Made by a program: the position numbers and the translations under genes
Assembly (NCBI GenBank): GCA_913047695.1
Contig: CAJWUI010000010.1
Coordinates: 1 to 49,060, forward strand
DNA from: an uncultured Bacteroidota bacterium
GTDB taxonomy: Bacteria; Bacteroidota; Bacteroidia; Flavobacteriales; Flavobacteriaceae
Length of the DNA: 49,060 nt
Direction: 5' to 3'
Notes under the pieces: model-generated
Seen by the model: the letters and a program-made list of their open reading frames with translations, nothing else
What the model was told of the DNA's origin: nothing
Database searches by the model: none
In this document: one piece after another, positions 8,701 to 16,097 of the stretch
How the letters are laid out: every line of letters begins with the position of its first letter
Numbering within the stretch: the stretch's first letter is position 1

Positions 8701-9182
8701 AAAATCACGATAAAGATAAATTTGGTGATTTGTGTGATATTGATGATGATAATGACGGCCAGACCGATTTACATGAGATAGAATGCGGTTCAGATCCTAA
8801 GGACGAAAATTCTTTAAGTCCTGATTTTGACGGTGACGGAATTCCAGATTGCCAAGACTCTGATATAGACAATGATGAAGTTCCAGATATCATTGATCCA
8901 AATTCATACAATTTCGATGAATTTTTGGTAAGTGAGTTTATTTCAGATAATGGAGACGGTATAAATGATGTATTTAAAATTGTCAAAATAATAAATTACC
9001 CGAATAATTCACTTGTAATTTATTCTAGATCTGGGGTTATGATTTATAATAAAATAAATTATCAAAATACTTGGCCATCAGATCAAGATGAGAAGGTTCC
9101 TGAGGGAAGTTATTTTTACTCTTTAGATTTAGAGAATGATGGTTTAATTGACAAAAGGGGATGGATTTATCTAACTCGTTAA
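5694..9182 (+). CDS. Large T9SS-secreted surface protein: Reelin-like, HYR and thrombospondin type 3 repeats
   Basis: The 1162-residue protein starts at TTG 5694; an in-frame TAA directly precedes it, and a signal peptide (MKYSNLFILLLICFSGLAQ) follows at once. Domains in order: about 45-220, a beta domain with features of Reelin subrepeats (GW...C, EEVYLQFSIDEG, FRWYQP, WGLEDIIV); about 285-670, five HYR-type repeats (TSDNCS, FPIGTTTVTWSVSD) and a sixth, diverged one with a lysine-rich insert; about 805-1070, thrombospondin type 3-like calcium-binding repeats rich in DxDxDG; about 1078-1162, the gliding-motility-associated C-terminal domain (ISDNGDGINDVFKI to RGWIYLTR), the type B T9SS sorting signal. 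It should be exported by T9SS and act as a calcium-stabilised adhesin or matrix protein. It overlaps the small secreted gene upstream by 14 bases. Confidence 0.9.
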   Translation: MKYSNLFILLLICFSGLAQEVQFSTTVSSTSCSGTLINFNVLYIPSENSVTEFDFNDGNLPMGWSSSPYTVGQPCNPARGNTPSNTNYFWATILQNGGPNNGKRFVQTNPVDVSYGGSLEFLIRYGADDPWPGCEDGEKVDEEVYLQFSIDEGNSWEDIFTDWDTASGYSAPWYDWYENDIAIPASAQTSSTIFRWYQPDNDGDIWDNWGLEDIIVNAIPAPAASWDFDFGNGDFGSSGLSTSTFSFTKLYSPSNLTRNFSVTISTTLTDGNIIGLTQNISVVPSDIIPPTVTPPINISVNTDTGLCEVVLSQSDVGTPTTSDNCSIILVENDKPSLTFNKGINILTWTVSDNASNTTTVTQTITVFDVENPVLTIPADIISANCSLTIGVASAIDNCGVVTPTNNAPLTFPIGITPVIWSVTDSSGNTVSATQLITVSDTIAPLISPPADVVVSTDINSCEATGVVLGNPTTSDNCSVGSVSNNAPNIYPIGTTTVTWSVSDLASNTSVSFQRVTVEDNISPSITPPPNISSNSCVIILGIPTVSDNCSFTFSNDAPDSFPTGTTTITWTASDTFGNTVTATQLVTFNDTTQPTINIQSDNITVNSDASSCFATNVNLGSILINDDCGILNSSNDAPLQFPIGRTFVTYSVTDINGNSSSKIQSVTVLDNEPPVVRARDLVVSLDSQGNLNIPYELIDNGSTDNCNIQSYDLKFKTSGLVISENQPIIEEIRQKQFQIGSTSKSKQKKQNFLKLICDNLGLKEIEFSVTDTSGNKASATVNIFISDNLNICGNSTNPPAGSASPTIDSDGDGFDDEIDAFPFDPNEWTDTDNDGIGNNSDDDDDNDGFSDELEDDVGTNSLDEDDFPIDTDLDLVIDYFDNDDDNDGQSDENEIICGTDPLDYKEIPIDTDSDGIPDCLDDDDDGDGYNDDIESFFNTDKLDVNEFPNLDEDGDGIFYSTDYNLIVNDNCPNISNADQLDIDQDGVGDLCDNCPKEPNLLQENHDKDKFGDLCDIDDDNDGQTDLHEIECGSDPKDENSLSPDFDGDGIPDCQDSDIDNDEVPDIIDPNSYNFDEFLVSEFISDNGDGINDVFKIVKIINYPNNSLVIYSRSGVMIYNKINYQNTWPSDQDEKVPEGSYFYSLDLENDGLIDKRGWIYLTR
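6555..7710 (+). repeat. Tandem HYR-type domain repeats within the T9SS protein gene
   Basis: Five consecutive units of about 70-80 codons each carry the same landmarks: a proline-rich start, a DNC/DDC motif, an FPxG or FNKG turn, TxxTWxVSD and a closing VxD. The units have diverged at DNA level, so they are old domain duplications rather than recent slippage. They probably form an extended stalk of Ig-like domains on the secreted protein. Confidence 0.8.
8108..8910 (+). repeat. Acidic thrombospondin type 3-like repeat region
   Basis: The coding stretch repeats DSDGDGxDD, DDDDDNDG and NCPxxxNxDQxDxDxDGVGDxCD motifs, which bind calcium in thrombospondins. The 19-base string ATGACGACGACAATGACGG occurs twice (near 8217 and 8337), showing locally recent duplication or conversion. 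The aspartate runs make this part of the protein highly acidic. Confidence 0.8.
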
Positions 9183-10099
9183 ATGCTTTTTAATGTTTTC
9201 TCAATAAGTTTACGGGTTAAAAGTGCTCCTTGATTTCTTGAAATTCCATCACCAAAAAATTCTACACCGGCAAAAATAAAATTAGGGGATTTACTTAAGA
9301 TTTTAAACATTCTTTTATAATCCGTAGTAGTTTCATTACCTTCACTATCAAACTTTTCAGATTTTGCACTAATGGCCATTATGTAGGGGCTAAGTAATTC
9401 AATTCCTTTGTATGGGTCTGGATAGAAAGTATCTGGATTTCTATTAAGAGTCCAATTTGTGAAATCTCCTAATATTCCTAAGTTGTCAAATTTAATACCT
9501 TCCATAAGTGAAATCATCCAGATCGGGTAAGAAGAATAACCGTTATGATTTTCAATCAAAAGTATTATACCCTTTGATTTTGCATAATTTACTAATTCCC
9601 CAACACCTTCTATTGCATATTTTAGTTTTTCGTCATGCGATATAGTTATATATTCACCACAAACGTTACGAACAGCCTTACAATTCAAATCTGCAGCAAC
9701 ATCGATCCAATATTTGTAAATTTCAAGTGACTTTTTTCGTTTTGATAAGTCTTTATCCGCAATATCACCGCTTCCGCCAGTTAGCATAACAGCACTCTTT
9801 ACTCTAGCCGAATCGATTGATTTATTCAACTTATTGATATAACTTGGTTTTAATTTTGTTGGGAAATGACCCATCTCAAGATCTATATAATCAAACCCTA
9901 AAGACTTGGCTACACCAGGAAATTCGAGTAATTCTATATCAAGAGGATCATTGCTTTCGTATCCTGAGCGTATTATTGACCAAGGTGTCAAAGAAATTTT
10001 TACATGGTCTAGGTTTTTGTAAGGCGAATTATTAAAGTTAAAGGACGAAATACCAAGAATTCCCAAGGCCCCACTATTTAAAAAACTTCTCCTTTTCAC
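9179..10099 (-). CDS. Exported TIM-barrel sugar isomerase/epimerase-like protein
   Basis: The 306-residue protein belongs to the xylose isomerase-like TIM-barrel superfamily (AP endonuclease 2 fold). Visible landmarks include the strand DYIDLEMGHFP, the metal-site-like ENHNGYSS and GDFTNW segments, and VEFFGDG near the end. The N-terminus MKRRSFLNSGALGILG has the paired arginines and hydrophobic stretch of a Tat-like signal, as in many Bacteroidota sugar epimerase-like proteins. The start is GTG at 10099. It is followed convergently by the T9SS gene, sharing TTAA as both stops, and is 10 bases downstream of the CotH-like gene, so the two are probably cotranscribed. Substrate unknown; a role in sugar or polyol catabolism is inferred. 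Confidence 0.78.
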   Translation of the reverse strand: MKRRSFLNSGALGILGISSFNFNNSPYKNLDHVKISLTPWSIIRSGYESNDPLDIELLEFPGVAKSLGFDYIDLEMGHFPTKLKPSYINKLNKSIDSARVKSAVMLTGGSGDIADKDLSKRKKSLEIYKYWIDVAADLNCKAVRNVCGEYITISHDEKLKYAIEGVGELVNYAKSKGIILLIENHNGYSSYPIWMISLMEGIKFDNLGILGDFTNWTLNRNPDTFYPDPYKGIELLSPYIMAISAKSEKFDSEGNETTTDYKRMFKILSKSPNFIFAGVEFFGDGISRNQGALLTRKLIEKTLKSI

Positions 10100-10109
10100 T
10101 TTTATTTTA

Positions 10110-11474
10110 CTAAAATTTTGCTATTTCTTGATCCATCCAAGATGACCTAGCTGTAATCCATTCTTTTAGGTATGTAATTTCTTCTGAATGTCTATTACCA
10201 ATAAAATTATTTGGCCAAATGTAGGTACCCAGTATTAGCCATTTGCCAAAATTCTGAGTTATCGCATCGCTATCTTCTAACTCACCAACTAGTTCATCAA
10301 CAATACCCATTATATTTGAATCAGATAATTCATTTAATCTTAAAGACGTCCATCTTTCCTCAAGGGCACTGGTAAAGTATGGGTCTTGCATTAATCTGTT
10401 CCACCAAAATGGAACTAGCATACCGTCTGCAGGGCAGGCCTCATTAAATTGATATGCCCAACCATTAGTTAATCCACCTTCACAATAATCTGCATTACCA
10501 AATGCGATATTAAAGTCCCAAATGGGACCCATTTTTAATTTGTCATTGATGTCTTTATGCATAAAAGTACTAATCCTATAGGCATCAACATTTTTTGTAA
10601 TCTCATTCAGAATAAAAAAATCGATAAAACTATCAACATCAATGTATTTTTTATAGCCTTCAGAATCACTAGTAAAGTTTTCTGACGCCATGGCATCTTC
10701 AAAACCTCTCATGTAACCTTGAATATAATTTTTTTGTTCATCGGATATATCTCTATTTTTTGGATATTCATATAAAAAATGAACATTTTTATTAATCCCT
10801 TTTACACCATCTTTGGTATATTCTGACATAAAAGCTATATCCTCATTTAAATTATCCCCATCTCCTGTTATTTTATCAATTTTGATAATATATCCACCGC
10901 TAATATCATCTGATCTATTTTTGCTAATATCAACTCTGTTTTTATCTCTTTTAATTTTTTCCATCAGAACATATAAACCTAGAAATTCATCATTAATCTG
11001 TAGGTTGTAAAAACTTGTTTTTGTAGCGTATCTCCCTAGGAGATTTGAAAGTCTATAAATCAAAACATTTCGAATCAATGATTTATCACTAAATGGTCCA
11101 TAAAGAATCCAATCCTCTTCTTCTGGATAACCAGCTAACGAAACATCTAAATCTTCACCTGATTCGTCCCATGTTTCAAAGCCATAAGATTTTTTTGGAA
11201 AATATTGTGAGGATGAGCCTCTTATTTCAATCCCTATATTATGTTCCTCAATTAAATTGCTACCTTGAAAAATTTGAAAGAAGCCACTGATTTTAGGCTC
11301 ATCAACAATCTCTTTACCATATGTATTAATTTTTATCAATTTTAATGGGGTCTTCTCTACCGTGGTCTCATCTTCAACGAAATCATTAAGAAATTGAGTA
11401 TTTTGATTGTCTTCATCCCAAGAACTGCAAGTTATCAGAAGAATAAAAATAAGTGATAAAGAAATATATCTCAT
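10110..11474 (-). CDS. CotH-kinase-family lipoprotein
   Basis: The 454-residue protein begins with a lipoprotein signal (ISLSLIFILLITC, Cys16) and carries a CotH kinase domain from about residue 45. Recognisable blocks are IEIRGSSSQYFPKKSYGFE, the LIRNVLIYRLSNLLGRYA helix, LGLYVLMEKIKRD, GGYIIKIDK, and the metal-binding motif GPIWDFNIAFGN. In Bacillus, CotH phosphorylates spore-coat proteins; homologues in other bacteria are exported and little studied. As a lipoprotein it would sit in the periplasm or at the surface, where a target would have to be another exported protein. It precedes the TIM-barrel gene by 10 bases and follows the esterase gene by 43, forming a likely three-gene operon. 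Confidence 0.88.
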   Translation of the reverse strand: MRYISLSLIFILLITCSSWDEDNQNTQFLNDFVEDETTVEKTPLKLIKINTYGKEIVDEPKISGFFQIFQGSNLIEEHNIGIEIRGSSSQYFPKKSYGFETWDESGEDLDVSLAGYPEEEDWILYGPFSDKSLIRNVLIYRLSNLLGRYATKTSFYNLQINDEFLGLYVLMEKIKRDKNRVDISKNRSDDISGGYIIKIDKITGDGDNLNEDIAFMSEYTKDGVKGINKNVHFLYEYPKNRDISDEQKNYIQGYMRGFEDAMASENFTSDSEGYKKYIDVDSFIDFFILNEITKNVDAYRISTFMHKDINDKLKMGPIWDFNIAFGNADYCEGGLTNGWAYQFNEACPADGMLVPFWWNRLMQDPYFTSALEERWTSLRLNELSDSNIMGIVDELVGELEDSDAITQNFGKWLILGTYIWPNNFIGNRHSEEITYLKEWITARSSWMDQEIAKF

Positions 11475-11517
11475 TAAATTGAAATTTGATTATATGCTAA
11501 TTTATCGAATAAATTTT

Positions 11518-12387
11518 TTAGTGGAATCTTTCAGAAATAAATTCTAGAACAGATGGAAGCGCAGAACGCCAATAATCCCAATTATGGTCACCGTCTCTTA
11601 TACGAAATTCGTGATTGACACCTTTTTCTCGCATTTTGATGTGCATTAAAACATTATTTTTATATAAATAATCGTCATCTCCACAATCTATATACCATCT
11701 AACCGAATTCAGTATTTTCTGGTCAATTTGATCAATTAGATAAAGAGGATTATTTTTTTTCTTAAACTTTTCAAAATCACTTTTATTAAAATTCGACTTG
11801 CTATATCCCCAATAGATTTGATAAGAATGATCGTCCATTTGCTCTACACTCTGAGGCCCTAATGAAGCACTCAAAGGGGCAGCAGAAGAAAATAAGTCAG
11901 GGCGCCGAAGGGCATATAAAAAACTACCTCCTCCACCCATGGAAAGCCCGCAGATGGCTCTGTATCTTTTATCTTTTCTTATTCTATATTGATTTTCAAC
12001 AAAAGGGATAAATTCTTCGAAAAAAAAATCTTCGTAATTCCATTTGCCTGACATTGCATTTGTATAACCGAATTGTCCAGTCCCGGCGTCAGGCATAATT
12101 ATAATCATAGATGTGGCAATTCCTGAGTTAATTGCTTTATCAGCAGTATGAAGTACTTCTCCAAACTGTATCCATGCACTTTGATTGTCTCCTAAGCCAT
12201 GTAGTAAATATAAAACTGGATAACTTCGATTAGAACTTTCATAATCGGGAGGAAGATATACAGCAAACTTTCGATCACCTTTTAGGATTTTACTATTTAA
12301 AACAAGTTCATCAATTACTTTTCCAGTTTGTCCAAATACAATTGGGTATGAAAAAAATAAAAGGGAAATAAGATAAAATGATTTCAT
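11518..12387 (-). CDS. Secreted alpha/beta-hydrolase esterase (esterase D / feruloyl-esterase-like)
   Basis: The 289-residue protein has a signal peptide (ending near SYPIVFGQ) and a putative-esterase fold. The nucleophile elbow GLSMGG places Ser149, the oxyanion segment is YLLHGLGDN, and the last catalytic residue is probably His268 in DGDHNWDYW; an acidic residue in the DCGDDDYL stretch near 234-240 likely completes the triad. Family members cleave acyl, feruloyl or acetyl esters from polysaccharides, or S-formylglutathione in cytosolic relatives; the signal peptide favours a glycan role. It lies upstream of the CotH-like and TIM-barrel genes on the same strand and is divergent from the endonuclease/phosphatase-fold gene. 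Confidence 0.85.
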   Translation of the reverse strand: MKSFYLISLLFFSYPIVFGQTGKVIDELVLNSKILKGDRKFAVYLPPDYESSNRSYPVLYLLHGLGDNQSAWIQFGEVLHTADKAINSGIATSMIIIMPDAGTGQFGYTNAMSGKWNYEDFFFEEFIPFVENQYRIRKDKRYRAICGLSMGGGGSFLYALRRPDLFSSAAPLSASLGPQSVEQMDDHSYQIYWGYSKSNFNKSDFEKFKKKNNPLYLIDQIDQKILNSVRWYIDCGDDDYLYKNNVLMHIKMREKGVNHEFRIRDGDHNWDYWRSALPSVLEFISERFH

Positions 12388-12496
12388 TTTTTAGTACGGT
12401 CTAGATTGAAAATTACAAAAAAATCATATTAAATTTATTAAGCTAAAATAATTACAGCTCTTTCTTTCAAAATTTCAATCATTTAAAAAAATCTAT

Positions 12497-13351
12497 ATGT
12501 ACTTTTTTTTAAAACAAAATAAAATATTTCCTTACAGCTTTTTTCTATTGTTATTTTTCCAGCTAATATCTGGGCAAAAAAAAATAAGGGTCATCTCATA
12601 TAACATCAGATATGAAAATTTTGATGATGGGAAAAATCAATGGGACCTTAGGAAGGAAGCTCTAATCAATTATTTAAAAGATAAATCCCCTGGTATTGTT
12701 GGCATGCAAGAGGTTTTACACAGTCAGCTTTTAGACCTAAATCTTTCTCTATCTGAATATTCGTTTGTTGGTATAGGAAGAGAGGATGGAAAAAAAAAGG
12801 GTGAGTTCTGCCCAATTTTTTTTAATACATACAGATTTGAATTGATTGAAAGTGACACTTTTTGGTTATCTGAAACGCCAGAAAAAATATCTGTAGGATG
12901 GGATGCTGCATTAGAAAGAATTTGTACATATGCAAGATTCAAAGATCTTGAAAACAATAAAGAGTTTTGGATATTTAACACACATTTTGATCACATTGGT
13001 GTTAAGGCAAGAAGTAAATCAGTTAAAATAATTCTAAAAAAAATTAGAAAAATCAACAAAGAAAAAATACCAATTTTACTCACAGGAGATTTTAATTTGA
13101 CTCCTGAAAAAAAACCTATAAAAATGCTTCAAGGATTTTTTCAAGATATTTTAGCTGATCTAAATATTAAAGATCCAAAATACGGTACGTTTAATGGATT
13201 TAAAACTCTAGTTGATTACCCTCAAAGAATTGACTATATATTTCAAAAGGGATTTAAAGTTTTAAACGCCGAACACCTTTGGATCAAAACCCCAGAAGAC
13301 TTGTGGGCTTCAGATCATCACCCCGTTTACTTAGAGTGCTTGTTCAAATAA
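12497..13351 (+). CDS. Secreted endonuclease/exonuclease/phosphatase-family protein
   Basis: The 284-residue protein has a signal peptide (hydrophobic 11-25, then SGQ) followed by an EEP-fold domain. Catalytic landmarks are present: Asn36 in SYNIRY, Glu72 in GMQEV, the TGDFNLTP segment, and D273-H274 in ASDHHPVYLE. The group includes phosphodiesterases, sphingomyelinases and nucleases. The exported form in Bacteroidota is often annotated endonuclease/exonuclease/phosphatase, and its substrate is unknown. Phosphate or nucleic acid scavenging is plausible. It is monocistronic or paired with the DUF2911 gene, which starts 53 bases downstream on the same strand. Confidence 0.85.
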   Translation: MYFFLKQNKIFPYSFFLLLFFQLISGQKKIRVISYNIRYENFDDGKNQWDLRKEALINYLKDKSPGIVGMQEVLHSQLLDLNLSLSEYSFVGIGREDGKKKGEFCPIFFNTYRFELIESDTFWLSETPEKISVGWDAALERICTYARFKDLENNKEFWIFNTHFDHIGVKARSKSVKIILKKIRKINKEKIPILLTGDFNLTPEKKPIKMLQGFFQDILADLNIKDPKYGTFNGFKTLVDYPQRIDYIFQKGFKVLNAEHLWIKTPEDLWASDHHPVYLECLFK

Positions 13352-13404
13352 TTCTATTTAATTTAAATAAAACTTCTTTATATTAGTTAATAAATAATTA
13401 GATT

Positions 13405-13929
13405 ATGAAAGGTTTGATACCAATATTATTTTTGTTTTTTGTGTTCAATTTCTCAAGTGCTCAAAATTTCAAAGGACTTGATAAAAGTCCTTTAGATATG
13501 GCTGAATACCCTGCCAGGGGGGGGAATACTTTAGCTAGAATATTATATGGAAGACCACAGCTTAAAGGAAGAGATATAACTAGACTTGTTCCCGAAGGTC
13601 AACTATGGAGATTTGGTGCCAATGAGGCAACCGAATTGACATTATACACTCCGATGAAGTTAGATAACAAGCAAATTGATGCTGGTTCCTACACAATGTA
13701 TGCTATTCCTAGAAATGATCAGATAACTATTATTATCAATTCAGCAACTCATGTTTGGGGAGCTTTTAGCTATGATAAAAAGATGGATGTGATTAGGGTA
13801 ACTGTACCTTTGAGACAAGTAAGCCAATATCTTGAAGCTTTTTCTATGAATTTTCAAAAAAGCAATGCGGGTATCGATCTTCATTTTGGATGGGGTAATT
13901 ACAGAGGAACGCTTCTCTTTTCAAAATGA
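13405..13929 (+). CDS. DUF2911-family secreted protein
   Basis: This 174-residue protein has a signal peptide (LIPILFLFFVFNFSSAQ) and then the DUF2911 domain over almost its whole length. Typical blocks are ILYGRPQLKGR, LWRFGANEATEL, AGSYTMYAIP, THVWGAFSYD and LHFGWGNYRGTL. The family is common in Bacteroidota and has no established function; the fold is predicted beta-rich. It should be periplasmic or surface exposed. Its stop lies 8 bases from the stop of the convergent SGNH hydrolase gene. Family identification is firm, the role unknown. Confidence 0.88.
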   Translation: MKGLIPILFLFFVFNFSSAQNFKGLDKSPLDMAEYPARGGNTLARILYGRPQLKGRDITRLVPEGQLWRFGANEATELTLYTPMKLDNKQIDAGSYTMYAIPRNDQITIIINSATHVWGAFSYDKKMDVIRVTVPLRQVSQYLEAFSMNFQKSNAGIDLHFGWGNYRGTLLFSK

Positions 13930-13937
13930 AATTACAT

Positions 13938-14636
13938 CTAATTCAGCACATTCTCCAAAGCTTTTTCAAGCAACGGCTCTAAAACACGATATCCTTTCTC
14001 TGTTAGATGTACGCCATCGTTTGAATATTCTTTAATGATTCCATTATTACCATCATTTAATACTTTAAAATAGTCCAAATAATAAGCACCGCTTTTTTTT
14101 GCAAAATCCTTAATCATAGAATTTAATATTGGGATTTTTATATTTGGTTCTTTACCAGGACTCCATGGATAGTCATACGCGGGCAAAATTGAGCACAAAA
14201 TTACTTCCACACCATTTGACTGTGCAATTTCAGTCATTGATTTTAAGTTATTTACAATCATTTTTAATGTAACAGGTCCAGTGTTGCCAGCAATGTCATT
14301 TGTTCCAGCCAAAATTACAACAGCATCTGCATTAATGTCGATAACGTCTGCTCTAAATCTTACTAACATTTGCGGAGTAGTTTGACCACTTATGCCTCTA
14401 TTGACATAATTTTTATCCTTAAAAAAATTTGGATTGGTTTGTAACCAGCCAATAGTGATTGAATTACCCATAAATACTATTCGATTTTTATTTTTTTTCA
14501 TTTTAGGAAGTTTATCGTTGAGTTTTTCAAATTCTTTAAAATTTGCCCAATCCAGAGGATTAGGATCCTGAGCTAATGAACCTATAAATTGAAAAATAAT
14601 AATTATTAAAGTGAGTATTCTAAGTCGAATTTTCAT
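13938..14636 (-). CDS. Secreted SGNH/GDSL-family hydrolase
   Basis: The 232-residue protein has a signal peptide (LTLIIIIFQFIGSLAQ) and the four SGNH blocks. Block I is FMGNSITIGW with catalytic Ser59, block II is the glycine of NRGISGQTT, block III is the asparagine of LAGTNDIAG, and block V is DGVHLTEKGY with the catalytic Asp and His. Members deacetylate or deacylate sugars and lipids. Its position opposite two fucosidases and near an esterase suggests removal of acetyl groups from a glycan; this is inferred. It is divergent from the first GH29 gene with 95 bases between them. Confidence 0.88.
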   Translation of the reverse strand: MKIRLRILTLIIIIFQFIGSLAQDPNPLDWANFKEFEKLNDKLPKMKKNKNRIVFMGNSITIGWLQTNPNFFKDKNYVNRGISGQTTPQMLVRFRADVIDINADAVVILAGTNDIAGNTGPVTLKMIVNNLKSMTEIAQSNGVEVILCSILPAYDYPWSPGKEPNIKIPILNSMIKDFAKKSGAYYLDYFKVLNDGNNGIIKEYSNDGVHLTEKGYRVLEPLLEKALENVLN

Positions 14637-14731
14637 TTATTGTGTTTAAAATAAAATTAATAAAATTTGTTATCTTGATTAGGACAATTAAAACGAAATC
14701 TATGAATTGTTAAACCAACATTATATCACTA

Positions 14732-16066
14732 ATGAAAAAAATTATTTTTAAAATTCTATTTCCGATTGTTTTTCTTAGCCCCCACCTAAAGGCTCAAAAA
14801 TACATCCCTACTGCAGAAAATTTAGAAGCACGCGAATGGTTTCAAAACGCTCGTTTTGGACTTTTTATTCATTGGGGGGTCTATAGTATTTTGGCTGATG
14901 GTGAGTGGGTTATGAATAATCAAAATATAAGTATTTCAGAATACGAAAAACTGCCTTCTTTCTTTAATCCAATTGATTTTGATCCTGTCGAGTGGGTTTC
15001 AATGGTAAAAGAAGCAGGAATGAAATACATAACAATTACTAGTCGTCATCATGACGGGTTCTCCATGTTTGACACTAAAATGAGTGATTACAATATAGTA
15101 CAAAAAACACCCTATGGCAAAGATATTATTAAGCTTTTAGCTGCGGAATGCAGAAAACAGGGAATCAAATTATTTTTTTATTATTCTTTACTTGATTGGA
15201 ATAGGGATGATTATTTCCCAAGAGGAAGAACTGGTAAGGGTATAGCTGGAAGAGGCATAGGGAAATGGGAAACCTACATTAAATTTATGAAAGGTCAAAT
15301 TAGAGAATTGTTAACGCAATATGGCAAAATTGGAGGTATATGGTTTGATGGACATTGGGATCAAAAAGAATTGGATGGTGTAAAGTTTGGGAAAAGTAAA
15401 GTTAATTGGCACTATGACGAAATATATGGATTGATTCACGAATTACAGCCACAAGCATTAATTGGAAATAATCATCACATAGGTGTAATAAATGGAGAAG
15501 ACTTTCAAATGTTTGAAAAAGATCTTCCAGGGAAAAATACTACTGGTTTTGGAACCCCAGAAGACCAAATAGGAAGTCTACCACTGGAAGTATGTGAAAC
15601 CATAAATGGCTCATGGGGATTTAATCTTCAAGACCGTAGGCATAAGTCCAACAAAGAACTAATTCACTATTTAGTTAAAGCCGCAGGTTATGGGAGCAAT
15701 TTACTATTGAATGTCGGTCCAATGCCAAATGGAAAAATTCAATCAGAACATAAAGCCTCTTTAAAAGCGATAGGACAATGGTTAAATGAAAATGGTAATA
15801 CAATATATCAAACAAGAAAGGGTCCAATTATGCCAAATGATAACTTTGTAACAACCCAAAAGGATAAAAGTATTTATCTACATGTTTTAAATCCTGATTT
15901 AAAAATTTTACAAATGAGTAAACTGGAAAGTCAAATTAAGTCAGTTAAACTTGTTAATTCCAAGAAAAGTTTAAATTTCAGAAACGATAGATATGGTTTT
16001 ATTGTCGATATGGGTAATAATCAATTAGATCCTGTAGATACAATTATTGAAATTCAAATTCAGTAG
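14732..16066 (+). CDS. GH29 alpha-L-fucosidase, secreted
   Basis: The 444-residue protein has a signal peptide (KILFPIVFLSPHLKAQ) and a GH29 TIM-barrel. Landmarks are REWFQNARFGLFIHWGVYS at the start of the barrel, TSRHHDGFSMF, and the nucleophile motif GIWFDGHW with Asp206. The C-terminal portion (about 370-444) fits the small beta-sandwich found after the barrel. It hydrolyses terminal alpha-L-fucose from oligo- or polysaccharides, in the periplasm or outside. A second GH29 gene starts 31 bases downstream, so the two likely form an operon with complementary linkage specificity. No sulfatase or SusCD pair is nearby. Confidence 0.92.
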   Translation: MKKIIFKILFPIVFLSPHLKAQKYIPTAENLEAREWFQNARFGLFIHWGVYSILADGEWVMNNQNISISEYEKLPSFFNPIDFDPVEWVSMVKEAGMKYITITSRHHDGFSMFDTKMSDYNIVQKTPYGKDIIKLLAAECRKQGIKLFFYYSLLDWNRDDYFPRGRTGKGIAGRGIGKWETYIKFMKGQIRELLTQYGKIGGIWFDGHWDQKELDGVKFGKSKVNWHYDEIYGLIHELQPQALIGNNHHIGVINGEDFQMFEKDLPGKNTTGFGTPEDQIGSLPLEVCETINGSWGFNLQDRRHKSNKELIHYLVKAAGYGSNLLLNVGPMPNGKIQSEHKASLKAIGQWLNENGNTIYQTRKGPIMPNDNFVTTQKDKSIYLHVLNPDLKILQMSKLESQIKSVKLVNSKKSLNFRNDRYGFIVDMGNNQLDPVDTIIEIQIQ

Positions 16067-16097
16067 ATCAAAAATTTAAATTCCAATTAATTTTTAA

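Noticed and set aside
6443-8986. Several long minus-strand open frames inside the T9SS protein gene (for example 6443-6976 and 7904-8299).
   Set aside because: They are antisense shadows: their protein sequences are low-complexity complements of the HYR and acidic repeats, without signals, domains or start context.
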